From Adiantum capillus-veneris (Eukaryota > Streptophyta > Polypodiopsida > Polypodiales > Pteridaceae): a stretch of 64,000 nucleotides of DNA. The position numbers were made by a program, and so were the translations under genes. Below are positions 1 to 10,658 of this stretch, piece by piece (the stretch's first letter is position 1; each line of letters starts with the position of its first letter). The stretch spans positions 56,553,268 through 56,617,267 of the forward strand of contig CM043944.1 of NCBI GenBank assembly GCA_014529385.2, written 5' to 3'. The notes under the pieces were generated by a model. It saw only the letters and a program-made list of their open reading frames with translations, searched no databases and had not been told where the DNA came from.

Positions 1-1371
1 TAGCAATACCTTACAATTTGTGTAGTAATGAGCAGTGTATGGATCTTAAACACCTTTACTCCCAAGAATAGATCGTTCTTAAAAAATCATATTCTCCAAG
101 TCTTTTGGACCTATTTGCAGATCTTGCCTGCTAGACCACAGATCGTCGGACATTCCTTGAAAAGGTGAGAGAGGTCTTCACAAGCCGTTCTACATTGTGA
201 GCATCTATCTACATCGATTCCCTAGCAAGGAAATTTACTCCAGTAGGCATGGATCCCCATAGCACCTTCCATAAGGAGACCTTCATCCCAAGAGGCCATT
301 GAGGGTGCCATATGTTCTTCACGACCTTGGTCAATTTTTGCCCACTGCCTGTTGAGCAGGGAGAACCAATCTTAAGAAGTCATAAGGGTGAGATATACAT
401 CCTTAGTTTGTGGTGTTAAGAAATGTATGTTAATAGACCAATGCCAAGCTTTCCACTCGAACTTGGATTCATAGTCCGACAAATACCACCCATTAAGTCG
501 TTCTAGCGCTCTACTGATCAACAATCTTTCAGACCCACTAAGGCTAAACTCGAAGCCTTGTTGATCTGCTCCTTTGCAAAACAGCTTCTGTGTAGTCCCA
601 CAATTGTCCTATACGTCTAATACCTCTATTACTAACCTTTATGGCATCTTCCCTCCAGAATGGGGTAAGAAGGATGCCTCCGGCTTTGGAGAGCCAAGGG
701 GACCATTGAGATATAGAGTTGTGGAAGTACCTTGAAATCTCTCCCCATTCCAAAGTCTATGTTGCTCTGTTGCATTTTTGAGTAAGCTCGCCTATCGTAC
801 CCCCAAGTCTCAAGATGGCCCATTGCGGGGCCAACAACTTGTCGTGCATCTCGAGCCCTTTCCACTGGCCGCCCTTGCGAGCGTATTCTTGATCTGTCCA
901 TCATATCCTTGGCATAATAGCCCATGCCTGGTCTTGCTTAGCAAGGGCTACCACAAACTTGGCATATTGATCATTTGCGTGGGTGCTAGGGTTAAGGATC
1001 CCAAGCCCGCCTTGCTCCTTAGGCCTAGCAACCATGTCCATTTTTCCCACTGCCAGGGTGCTGCGTCTTTAGTGTTGTTCTTCCATAGAAATCTCTTTAC
1101 TGGTTTCAAAAACTCTTTCCAATTGCATTTAGCTAGCTTAAGTAGAGGACCATTGAAGGCTATATAGGGCAGTATTAAAAAAAATGATAATCTTCACTCT
1201 GCTTGCAAAGGGGAGAATCACATACTCCCACCTTTGCATCTTGATGTTGACCTTCTCCATAACCCACAAGAATCTCTCCTTATGGGTAACATCCACCCCC
1301 CAAAGGGGCTCCCAAGTGCTGGAATATTTTTCCTTTTGACACAATCCCCGTGGTCCACATAGACAGGTCAA
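1..1371 (-). pseudogene. LINE ORF2 C-terminal remnant (RT tail plus zf-RVT)
   Basis: Read on the minus strand from 1371 to 1, this is the distal part of a plant non-LTR retrotransposon ORF2, broken by frameshifts and stops and cut by the window edge. Recognisable pieces in order are the post-RT segment with KMQRWEY and LPFASRVKII (about 1200-1330), a stretch with RFLWKNN and RSKAGLGSL (about 950-1110), a segment with KVSNRGIRRIGQLWDY (about 600-660), and a zinc-binding zf-RVT end with CSQC (about 193-204) and HLFKEC (about 150-167). In intact LINEs this protein reverse-transcribes the element RNA at a nicked target. The catalytic RT core would lie upstream and is absent. No poly(A) tail is visible because the element leaves the window. 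Family assignment rests on the order and spacing of these motifs. Confidence 0.75.
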
Positions 1372-1958
1372 ATGAGTCGTTCTCGGAGAGAGAAATCAAT
1401 CTCGATTTTTTAATACTACGCTTAGACGTTGAGGCTAAGCCAAACATTTGCACAATTTCTAGAGCTTTCTAGTTACCAAATTAATCTTAAAGGCTCGTTA
1501 CAAAGATTTTGGAGGCCTTCTAACATTGTTTCTGCAACTGTGAAAATTCTAGATTCAAGCAAAAATACATTGTAAGAGCACCTACACAAAATGAGTTTGA
1601 AAACTCGCAACGAAAAAATTGTTGCTTTCTCACGTTGGTTTGTTTTAAAGTAAAAGAAAGTCGGAGCTCCCAATTACAAACGAAATGATGTGGAACGAAC
1701 AAGAGCCCTTACATTCACCCACCATTGCGTTTTGAAAGGCCTGTCAAAGAGCGCTTCGACCAGACGCAGTGATGGAGTAATAGTTTGAGAAAGTTTAGGA
1801 GGCTGGGCGGCTTCCAAAGTAGGAGCCACAGATCTTGAGGCGGGGAGGGCGCATGGCTGCCACAATATGGGCTACCTATTCCTCGATTGTACTCGTTCTC
1901 GGCTTCACGGAGCTGCCAATCACTGGAGTACTCGGGAAGGCCGTGCATGACAGAACCC

Positions 1959-1995
<37 letters not shown>

Positions 1996-2299
1996 GCTCG
2001 TTTTAAGTGTGCGTATGTGTGTGTCCGCGCGCCGAGACGAGAGAGAGAAGAGAGGCGAGAGCTAGGCTACTGCATGCTAGCTTCCGGAGACACTTGTTTA
2101 AGAGCGTGTGTGTGTGTGTGTGTGCGCGCGCGTTTTTTTGTGCCGAGAGAGGACTCAGAGGGAAGCCATGGTTTTTAAGGGAAGAACAACGTTCCACCAA
2201 ATATTATTCCATCCTTTTAACTTTACTCTTCTCCCTTTCCTTTTGCTTTTTTTTTCCGTCACTGTGCGCCGATCTTGTAGACTTTTAGTTTCATTGCAC
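1372..2299. other. Intergenic, microsatellite-rich, no gene seen
   Basis: No supported gene. The stretch holds a (GA)17 tract at 1961-1994 and a GT tract at about 2107-2130 running into GC repeats. ORFs here that read as RERERE or VCVCVC are translations of these repeats. Confidence 0.6.
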
Positions 2300-2545
2300 C
2301 ACCCTTTCAACCAAAGTCTTTTCCCGGTGGGTTATCCTCAATATTGGTGGGCTATCCTCCACAATACTTGGAAGGGGTCTTAATGACCCCAAGGCAGTGG
2401 GATCAACTATGGAAGTTGAAGTGCATAAATCTCGAGACAGAGGAATGACCCCAAAAAAGTCAATGGTTGACGACGAACTAAGTTTCGAATCCACTATCTC
2501 GAGCATGGGAGCCTGTTGAGCTAACCGCGCATGCACGGGTGATTT
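2300..2545 (-). mobile_element. tRNA-derived SINE candidate
   Basis: On the minus strand a head at 2545-2482 resembles a tRNA gene. A box-A-like TAGCTCAACAGG lies at 2523-2512 and a box-B-like GGATTCGAAAC at 2492-2482, which together form an internal RNA polymerase III promoter in SINEs. The 19-bp spacing between the boxes is shorter than usual. The tRNA likeness stops after box B and a non-tRNA body follows toward lower coordinates; its 3' end and tail are not clear. It lies about 30 bp from the left LTR of the Copia element. It could also be a chance tRNA-like sequence. Confidence 0.45.
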
Positions 2546-2574
2546 GTTACAACTTAATAAAGTGATCTACATCT

Positions 2575-2906
2575 TGTTAAGAATGTAGATCGAACTAGCT
2601 AGGGTGGATGAAAGAGAAACATAGTGCAAGTGTGTGAGTCTCTGTGTGTGTAAGAAGAATTATCACTCAAGTGAATTAGGTTCCAAGATAGAATTAGATT
2701 GACTCATAAACACAATCTTGAGTATTAACTTAGTTTAACACAAACTCACCATAGACAAGCATATAGTGCAAAATAGAGTCATGTTTATTCATTCATGAAA
2801 TGAGCTTCAAGTAGCTCTACATCTTTGCTCTTTGCTCCATAGCATGTGGGATAATTCCACTCTTCTTTCCTTGACTCACATTTTAAGACAAAGCTCACAC
2901 TTTACA
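2575..2906 (-). repeat. 3' LTR of gag-only Copia element
   Basis: Direct repeat of 5363-5683, 332 bp, with TG...CA ends on both strands. It differs from its partner by scattered substitutions and small indels, including a shorter GT tract and a duplicated TTTGCTC near 2825-2840, so the insertion is not recent. On the minus strand the sequence just upstream (CTCAAGGGGACGAT) serves as the polypurine tract. Confidence 0.85.
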
Positions 2907-3066
2907 ATCGTCCCCTTGAGGTTTGGACTATGATCAAGTACTGAAGATGCAATATCCACACATGATGATAAGTCGGTATCCACACAGAATGGTAATATCC
3001 ACACAGACTGACAAAATCTACACAGGAAAATAAAAGTCCTCCCTTACAAATAGAGAGGCCGCATTT

Positions 3067-3795
3067 TCAAAATGGGTCTTCATAAAAGACAAGGTTGTTC
3101 TCACCTTCATCTTTTTTGTCTTCTACCATGTGAGTTGATTCTTTGATAGGTCTCTTCTTTTTGTGGCTTTTGCTGCTGCTTCTACTGCTGCTGCTTTCTC
3201 CAATGCTACTGCCTCCATTTGAGTAGCATCGAGAGGGAGGGTGTCCCGTCTTATAGCATTTGTTGCAAGGTTTATTTGTGTAGCAGTCTTTCGCTACGTG
3301 TCCCATTCTTCCACATTCATAAAACTTTCTTCCGGTTGATGATATTGATGGCGAATATCTTCCCCTTGAGGATGTTGTGATAAAAACATCTCCTGACGAG
3401 GTTAATGATCCTTTTTGCTTTCTTTCTTCTGCATGGATTGAGTTTATGACATCTTGGAAAGGTGGAGCCGGTTCTTTTTCTTCAAGAATTGTGACTAAGT
3501 GGTCATAAAAAGGTGAAAGTTCACTTAATAGTACGGCCACTTTGTCGTCTTCTGGTACTTCGACCTGGATGTAAGTGAGCTGCGTGGCAATGCTCTTATG
3601 CCTATTTACTAGGCTAACAATGTCCTCCCCTTCAATCATGGTGATCTTGTAAAGTTGTCTTTTGAGACTAACTTTATTTCTTTTGGGTGTGGCTCCAAAA
3701 TTACTTTCTAGGACATGCCTGGCATCATGTGCATGCTTACATTCGTCTATGAAATGCACATAGTTGTCATGCAAGGAGGTGATGATCATTCGCAA
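3067..3795 (-). CDS. Copia-type Gag (UBN2 domain, CCHC zinc knuckles)
   Basis: An open frame of 242 codons encoding a Copia-type Gag, the structural protein that packages element RNA into virus-like particles. The N-terminal 140 residues match the UBN2 layout: KHAHDARHVLESNFG, then VSLKRQLYKITMIEGEDI, then SELSPFYDHLV. A CCHC-like knuckle (YECGRMGHVAKDC, first Cys replaced by Tyr) at about residues 159-171 is followed by a second knuckle, CNKCYKTGHPPSRC. A serine- and lysine-rich tail ends the protein, and the stop lies 160 bp before the 3' LTR. The usual N-terminal part of UBN2 seems to continue upstream to about 3949 in another frame, so the first codon shown is only the first Met of the surviving frame and a frameshift is likely. 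No protease or pol follows. Confidence 0.8.
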   Translation of the reverse strand: MRMIITSLHDNYVHFIDECKHAHDARHVLESNFGATPKRNKVSLKRQLYKITMIEGEDIVSLVNRHKSIATQLTYIQVEVPEDDKVAVLLSELSPFYDHLVTILEEKEPAPPFQDVINSIHAEERKQKGSLTSSGDVFITTSSRGRYSPSISSTGRKFYECGRMGHVAKDCYTNKPCNKCYKTGHPPSRCYSNGGSSIGESSSSRSSSKSHKKKRPIKESTHMVEDKKDEGENNLVFYEDPF

Positions 3796-4139
3796 TGCTT
3801 CTTCGTCTTTGACTAAATTCTATGCTATTGCTATGAGTGTAGTTGCCCTGGTGTGTACTCCATCGGGTTCGACTTGTTGCTCTAAGGTAGTACTGATGAC
3901 AGACCATAAACATTTTTTCATAAGGTATCTTCTTAATTTCGTTTGCCACATGTGTGAAACACCTCCCTGTTGAATTTTTCTATTCACTTTTCCCCCATTG
4001 TGCTAATAGAGGGGTCTTAGCTTAGGAGACTCTCCTAGCCAGTGTCTACCTCTTTACACGGGCACAAGTTCCCATTTTGGAGTTGATAAAAAATCTATTT
4101 GCAAATTATTGTACTTGGTTGCAAATCTTTAGGGTTCAT

Positions 4140-4189
<50 letters not shown>

Positions 4190-4191
<2 letters not shown>

Positions 4192-5348
4192 TTTTCTTCC
4201 TTTATGAATCTCCTCTTCACTGGGGTGAATCCCCTCTTCACAAAGAAGTAATGTCCTGTGCTTTGCTTTGATGCTTGTTTGATGGCCACCTTTGAAGGCC
4301 TTCGGAAAGCATTCTAAACTTTCCTTTTTTTGATTCCTTTGAAGTTCGAGAGAAGTAGCATTCCCTTATGGCTTGAGGTATTGCATTAGGCGGGAGTAAG
4401 CACTCAGAGCTTGAGGTATTTCCAATGGGTAGTGGGATCAAGGGCCAAGTTGGATTCGGCAGCGGGGAAAACGGACAGCACTTCCGGGAAGTCGGGGGCA
4501 GCGGGTAGGGTCTCCGAGCAGCTGGGTCAGGCCGAGCATGCGCAGGTAGGCGTGGACAGATCTCCGGGCAGCGGGCAATGACCAGTCGATCGTGAACGGA
4601 GGTGATATTCAAGACTACAGTCGGCAATGCTTTGACTACGCGCCAGACGGTCGACGAAGTTGAAAACCAACCGGTGGAAGCCCCGTCCGGTGGCGGACCC
4701 AAAAAGCCAATAAATTGCAGTTGACCACTGGCCTGAGATCCGCCGTGGGCGCCCAAAAGTTGTGTGTGTGTGTGTGTGGCCCCTCAAAACAAGTGTCGAC
4801 CCTTATTTATAGGGTGTTCCCACCTTGGTAGGGCTAGCTTTGAACACCTTTTGGGGCTTCTTTTCTACAAGGTTTTGGGGGGCATTAAAGGCCTTTTACA
4901 CACACACAATTGGGCCTTGATTCTGCAAGAAAAACCATAGATTGAGGGTGTGTAGGAGAGCAAAATTGAGCAAGCTGAATAGGCAAAAGAAATGCAATTT
5001 TGACATGGATAGGCTTGACGAGAAGCTCTCAAATGGGATTATACATACACACACCAATGGTGAATGCCAATTTTGCTAAATAAGAAATATATTTTGAATG
5101 CAAAATGCAAGTTCCTAATGGCTAAATCAATGTACTCTAATGCTAATTAGGCTTCCAATTGGCCAGTGAGTTAGTGGCCCAAGAGTCTTTAGCTCAAGAA
5201 CATGCTCATGCTAGCCAATGGAATACTAATTAGGCATGCGTTATGTAATAGAAGAGCAAAACTAATGGATCTAGCTATTGATGATTAATGAATGCTAATT
5301 GTACAAACACTCAGATGAATAATAGCAAACCTAGCTAGCATAACCGTT
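4190..5348. other. 5' internal region of gag-only element, no recognised gene
   Basis: Lies between the tRNA-binding site and gag on the element's minus strand. A GC-richer block at about 4440-4760 is open on the minus strand for 172 codons (4238-4756; proline- and serine-rich, no recognised domain). It may be captured DNA or an untranslated leader. A short CA tract lies at 4898-4908. Confidence 0.4.
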
Positions 5349-5360
5349 GCTCTGATACCA
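5349..5360 (-). promoter_or_regulatory. Primer binding site for initiator-Met tRNA
   Basis: On the minus strand TGGTATCAGAGC begins two bases after the end of the 5' LTR. It is the standard initiator-Met tRNA complement used to prime minus-strand DNA synthesis in plant LTR elements. It fixes the element's orientation as minus. Confidence 0.9.
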
Positions 5361-5362
5361 AT

Positions 5363-5683
5363 TGTTAAGAATGGGATCGTGCTAGCTAGGGTGGATGAAA
5401 GAGAAACATAGTGCAAGTGTGTGAGTGTGTGTGTAAGCAAGATTATCACTTTAGTGAATTAGGTTCCAAGATAGAATTAGCTCGGACTCATAAACACAAT
5501 CTTGAGTATTGACTTAGCTTAGCACAAGCTCACCATAGACAAGCATGTAGTGCAAAATAGAGTTGTGTTTATTCATTCATGAAATGAGCTTTAAATAGCT
5601 CTATAGCCTTGCTCCACAGCATGGGGGATAATTCCACTCTTCTTTCCTTGAGTCACACTTTAGGACAAAGCTCACACTTTACA
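5363..5683 (-). repeat. 5' LTR of gag-only Copia element
   Basis: Partner of 2575-2906, 321 bp, starting TGTTAAG and ending TTTACA on the plus strand. A run of C bases begins four bases beyond its right edge (from 5687), next to the target duplication. Confidence 0.85.
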
Positions 5684-5921
5684 CATCCCCCCCCCCCCCC
5701 GCCATGTCCTTGTTTACTTTTCTGTCCCTGCTTACTTTTCACATCTTTGTTTACGTTTTCTCATCTGACGTCTGTGCACGCCTTTGATTTTGTGCCTGGA
5801 ATTCTCAACTGTCAATCTCACCTCTTTTCCTTCATTTAACTGGAACCATAATGACAGTACCAACGGAATGTTGAAACATTTTGGTTTCTTCCTACAACAA
5901 GTCTTAACTACAAAAAAAGTC

Positions 5922-5975
<54 letters not shown>

Positions 5976-7286
5976 CTCGTAAAGAAGCTTGTCTTATTCT
6001 CTTGTCTCGTTTGTAAGAAATTTTTTGCCATGGTCTATAGGTATTTTAAGGCTAAGTTTAGATGGGTAATGACAAAGGGGGTGAAAGGGAAGTGCTCTCT
6101 TCATGGAGCCTGCTCATTACAGAAAACGAGAAGAAGAGGGCATCTTCGGATCCACAAAAAATTTGGGCGAGCCCCCTCCCCCCCCCCTCGGACACGCACC
6201 TCTATCGTACGCTTTTGCAACGTGAGTCGTGGGCTGCACTGCTCGAGCACCAGAGGTCCATCTCTCATTGGCTAGAGCCTACTAGAGCTTTGTCTATGAT
6301 CGTTGATGTCTTTGCCCTATGTGAATGATGTTAGAGGAGGGAGGTTTTGAAATATCCTTCTGTTGCCGAGCTCATCTAAACTCGCCCTAAAGCAAAGTGC
6401 GAATGAAGCTAAATGAAGCCCTTTAATTAAGGGATCTATTCTCTAATAAGAAAGGCACACAAATATGCCTTCTTTCTTTTTTCTCTACGGCATGGCATGC
6501 CAAAAGTCGCAAATCGCAAATATGGTTAGTGTACCTCTAAAAACTTCCTTTTTGAAGCAAGTCTTAGTGAAGAAGAGAGTTAGGCATATATTTGACACTG
6601 ATTGAAATTTTTTGTTGATGTTTTAGTTTATAAAAGAGTCCTTTCATTTTTTTCTGCAGAACTCACAATTGTGAGTGATTGTATTATAAAGTCACCAATA
6701 GATTACAATTCAGCCTCAAGCTCAAGCCGAGCCTTGCGAGATAGAGGGTTACAACCGATTTTAGTCACAAGTACCTAGGAGCTATCGCACAGGGCACGGC
6801 CGGATGGCGTGGGATACCCTAAGCCAATCATCCGAGCTATACCTTTTACTTACCACATATATTAACTCCTTGCTTTCTTCTTGTACAAACTCTTAGAAGC
6901 TAGCCATCGAGAGTCCTTCCATTTAAAAACCTCATATGGAGTCAAGGGGTTTAATGTTGACACCATCCTTGCTTGGAAAAAACGTACGTTCATTCTACCG
7001 TCAATTTTCAAAATACTATTATCTTCAAAAACTTGGGAAACTTCAATTTGAAAAATTTCAAGGACAATTTGACTATAGTTGGAGGTTTTTAATACAAACT
7101 TTTCTTGATTTTTGGAGATTTTCTCACTACTTAAAATGTAGAAGTAAATTTTAAAATTGATTAATTCCAAATATTAGAATTAAAGGAGAAATTAAGCGTA
7201 AAAAACTTTGAAATCTATTCAATATACCAATAATGCTCCTACATTAACCTTTTGAACCTTCAAGCTGTGCTATTTGAAGTTGAAAC
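5684..7286. other. No supported gene; C tract and (GA)n tract
   Basis: Contains a 15-base C run (5687-5701) and a (GA)24 tract (about 5924-5971). Overlapping ORFs of 60-160 codons at 5.6-6.3 kb are largely repeat translations or unrecognised. 6660-6860 has the feel of a decayed retroelement end, but no coding match was found. Confidence 0.4.
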
Positions 7287-7289
7287 ACA

Positions 7290-7452
7290 CTACTTTTGGT
7301 GTTAATGGCAACAGTGGGTTTGCTCTTTAAACACTTGCCTAACCACATTTCCTCCCTAGTGCATATTAAAAACACTTGGTTTTGATGCCAACAATAGGTC
7401 TGCTCTCGAAACGCTTGCCTAACCACATTTCCTCCCTAGCGAACATAAAAAC
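7290..7452. repeat. Two-copy 80-bp tandem repeat
   Basis: Two adjacent copies about 80 bp apart share CTTGCCTAACCACATTTCC and flanking sequence, with several substitutions between them. No coding content is seen. Confidence 0.75.
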
Positions 7453-10400
7453 AAACAAACAATGCATCGGAAAACCTTCTTTAGAGGTGATTCGACTAAA
7501 TTTGAACGTTTCTCACTATTTTTAACATCTCTAACTCCACTTGCGAGATAATTCTTAAACCATTTTATTGTTGGTATTGTTGTAAACATGGGGGATTTCT
7601 TTGATCAAGGAGCATTGCTGCCTTGCTCATGCAAAAGCTCAAGATGTAGTCAAATAGATAAACCAAAGTGTTGAAGAATTGTCTCAACCAACAATTTTGA
7701 GACAACAATTTTCTTATTCAAAATTCCACAATTGGCGGATCGTGTTTTGAAAAATAATGTAAGAGTTGAAGAAAATAAAGCTTTATTCTAAAAGTTGTCT
7801 GGATTGGAAAATGAAGTTTAAATAACAATAATATTTTGTTATGTACATCAAGTTGCATAGGTCACACGTTCAGCAAGGTAGGTGATAATTTGCTTATTTC
7901 TATTTAGTGTTACTTTGTATTTTATATTTTGCATTACAAGACACCAATCCAACTACAAGTCACATGCTTGAAAGTGGCGTGAAATACAAAGATTATATTT
8001 TCTCACATGATTAAAACTTTCAATCACTACTCGAGAAAAACATGATTAAATCACTTTGGCACTTAAAAACAAAAAATTAAAAATAAGGTCCTCCATTATG
8101 TATACATTTTGACCAGAGCATTGTCTAGCATTCCTTGTTTTGTAACCTTAGACTAGCTATTTCTTAGATTTCTTGCATGTCACTTTTCTTTCAAGATGCA
8201 TGCACAAGTAGGTGTTGCGTCTAAAGCAAGGCCTCGAGTTTACATCTATGCGCTGGTAATAATAGTCTCGAAGTTTAATCCCAGAGCTGTGATATGCATA
8301 CCGTGCAACATGAAGCCGGATGAAGAAAAACTGAATCATCTTATTTGTTTCTCAACAAAATAGATAAAACCGTTGACTTGAAAATGCATTTAGAAAAAGC
8401 ATAGGCAAATGAAGGCAAAAAATCTTACTTCACTGAAGCTTTAAAGGAAGTCAACTTCAAACAATCACAACAAGGGTAAGCCATTACAAAGACCTTACCC
8501 TAGAATCCAGACTCCACAAGACAACTTACAAAAGCTTATTTCTAATGTAAGCTATTACTCAAATGTGAAAATGTAAGCAAGATACGCCCTTTGGATGGAC
8601 TCAAATACTCACAACGATGCATGTATGTGAGAATGATTGAGGGCCATGGCTTACTTTGTTTGATATGCAAATGGTATAGTTTGTTTCTATCGAACTACTT
8701 GGATAAGCTGATACCACTTTCGATTGAGAAGAAAATAAGCTTCATTAAGGGTAGAAGATTTAGCTTCATAACCATAGAATAGAGGTATGGCCACAAACTT
8801 GTAGCATTGTGGTGGTTTCATCTAAAGAGTGTGTAACAAAGATTAAGCTTTGAACTATTTTTCATATAGGCAATGAGAATGCACCGCCCCCTATGCAATC
8901 ACTTTTGCGCGTGTGCTTGATGCATGTAATCAATTGCATCTAGTGGATGAAGGCCAGATGTATTTGACAAAAGGAGTTATTGCTAATCTCATACCCTTTT
9001 CTTGAGCTTGCAGATTTAGTGCCAAGAGAATGGGAGAGTTCTTGAAGGCAATGAACTAGGTCCCTAAAAAAGCGACGTTCCATTATTTGGGAAAATACAA
9101 ATGTATACTACCTATTCCTTGGAAGAATTTCAAGTATACCACCCGCCCAAAGGAACATATTCAATGTTTATTCAAAAGGGAATGAATGTTTTGGAAATAA
9201 GTTATACATGCAAAACATATGACCCTTTCCCAAGGAATTTTAAAAAGGTTCATGATCCGACACCAATAACAAAAAGTGAATATCGTGGTTTGGATAAGAT
9301 CACTGGAAGAACACGCAGCTACATCTCACATGATCATGGGAGGAGATGAGATCTATGGTAGGATGATTGACTACCGCAAATCTCGAGCAAATCAAACTTG
9401 GGAAAAACGCAATTTAAATTTGACAATTGCACATTCATTTCACAGATTCCGTATTTCTTATAAATGAATTGTCTAGCCTTCTGTTTGACTGAATAAAGAA
9501 CAAAACCTTCTGATTCCTCCATAAAGAGCAAACACCAGAGAGTATGCTATGGCTAAACTACCCCCTTTTTTGAGTTAATCAATTGCCTGCTTTTGAAGAC
9601 ATATAGAATGAATAGAAAACACTGAAAACTAAGCTATGGCTTTGTTTATCTGGTTCCCACATGGCTCCTGCAGGAGTCTCTTGGAAATCTTTCCCTATTC
9701 CATCGGAGACCCGTCAACAGTACTCTGCATCAACGCCAGCCAAAATGGCAAACAGTCTTTGCTGGTTAATGAGAGCACCACTAGCTGAGCAAAAGCAGGC
9801 CATAACAACATGCAATGCATTGACAACTAACGTTCAGGTCGTCAGCACGCTTTTCAAGCATTTTCTGATCTCACAAAAAAAAAAAGACATTGCAATGCAG
9901 CAAATCCTGGCACTCAAGTCCGAGGATTGAGGGGCAACCCTAGCATACAAATCTAGACGGTGCAAAAGTGGTACCCAACAAATTCGGCATGCTTGTTTAA
10001 CTGAACTAATTTTTCATATTAGCACTATTTCTCTCAAATTACAGGTGAAATTTCGCAAACACTGATTTTCCTGGAAAACCATTCCACGGCATAATGTCTC
10101 CTCGAGGAAAGCTTAACCTGTGTGATGCAATAATTGACAGCAGCACTATCAATTCACAGAAACAAGATTCAAAGACGAACAATGTAATTTAGGAGATCAA
10201 TCCCACGAGACCTTTCGAGAGATTTAGCATATGCTAACATATTTACAATTCACACCTCATATCATTAAAGTAACAAAAGAAATCAGTGCATGCTAATCTG
10301 CTCATGCGATCGCACAGTGCGCACATAATACTCATACAGCTAATTATTGTTCAAAAGTCTCTTAAGAAGTTATATATACATGAAGATTTTCACTTTTTGC

Positions 10401-10590
10401 GGTCCGTATTGGAAGGTAAACTACATAACATTTAAATCTTCGCTGTGTGCACGACAGCTGCAACAGTGAAGCAAAGCAGCCAATTCACATATACAATGCT
10501 CAGCAGTTCAAAAAGGCCCAATCAACAGCAAAAATAGTCCCAAACTGAAGCCTCAAACAAAAATAGACATGGATCTTCAAACAAAACAAT
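7453..10590. other. AT-rich intergenic region, no gene recognised
   Basis: Only short ORFs (up to 89 codons), none with a recognisable motif. 8591-8782, 9101-9349 and 9661-9930 were read and not recognised. The right part lies downstream of the universal stress protein gene and probably contains the end of its transcript. Confidence 0.4.
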
Positions 10591-10597
10591 CGGGCTT

Positions 10598-10603
10598 TTT
10601 ATT
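10598..10603 (-). terminator. Poly(A) signal of the USP gene
   Basis: AATAAA on the minus strand, 56 bases after the TAG stop of the universal stress protein gene. A single canonical signal at a plausible distance supports this as the 3' end of that transcript. Confidence 0.6.
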
Positions 10604-10658
10604 GCGCAAACAAAGAGCTAAACTCTTATCCCCAATGAAAATCCTCAGCCCACATACT

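Larger units (their letters stand above)
2575..5683 (-). mobile_element. Compact gag-only Copia-type LTR retrotransposon
   Basis: A 3.1-kb element bounded by direct repeats that start TG and end CA. Reading on the minus strand, the 5' LTR (5683-5363) is followed after two bases by a site complementary to initiator-Met tRNA (5360-5349), then about 2.45 kb of internal DNA with a single gag gene, a purine-rich tract (about 2919-2907) and the 3' LTR (2906-2575). The flanks give CATCT on the left and CATCC on the right, a probable 5-bp target duplication with one mismatch. Nothing resembling protease, integrase, RT or RNase H is present, so the element would need pol from a partner. This architecture matches the published plant class of terminal-repeat elements that keep gag alone (TR-GAG). 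A (GA)n tract at 4142-4188 lies inside. Confidence 0.8.

Noticed and set aside
1835-2383. ORFs on both strands reading RERERE and VCVCVC
   Set aside because: Translations of GA and GT microsatellites.
2482-2523. Functional tRNA gene
   Set aside because: No acceptor stem or anticodon arm can be formed; only the two internal promoter boxes are present.
4238-4756. 172-codon proline-rich ORF as a captured host gene in the Copia element
   Set aside because: No recognisable domain, and the reading is open in more than one frame because of GC-rich composition; kept only as an unknown internal region.
6862-7170. Minus ORF with STLNPLTPYEVFKWKD as transposase
   Set aside because: The short resemblance to retroelement text is not supported by neighbouring motifs.
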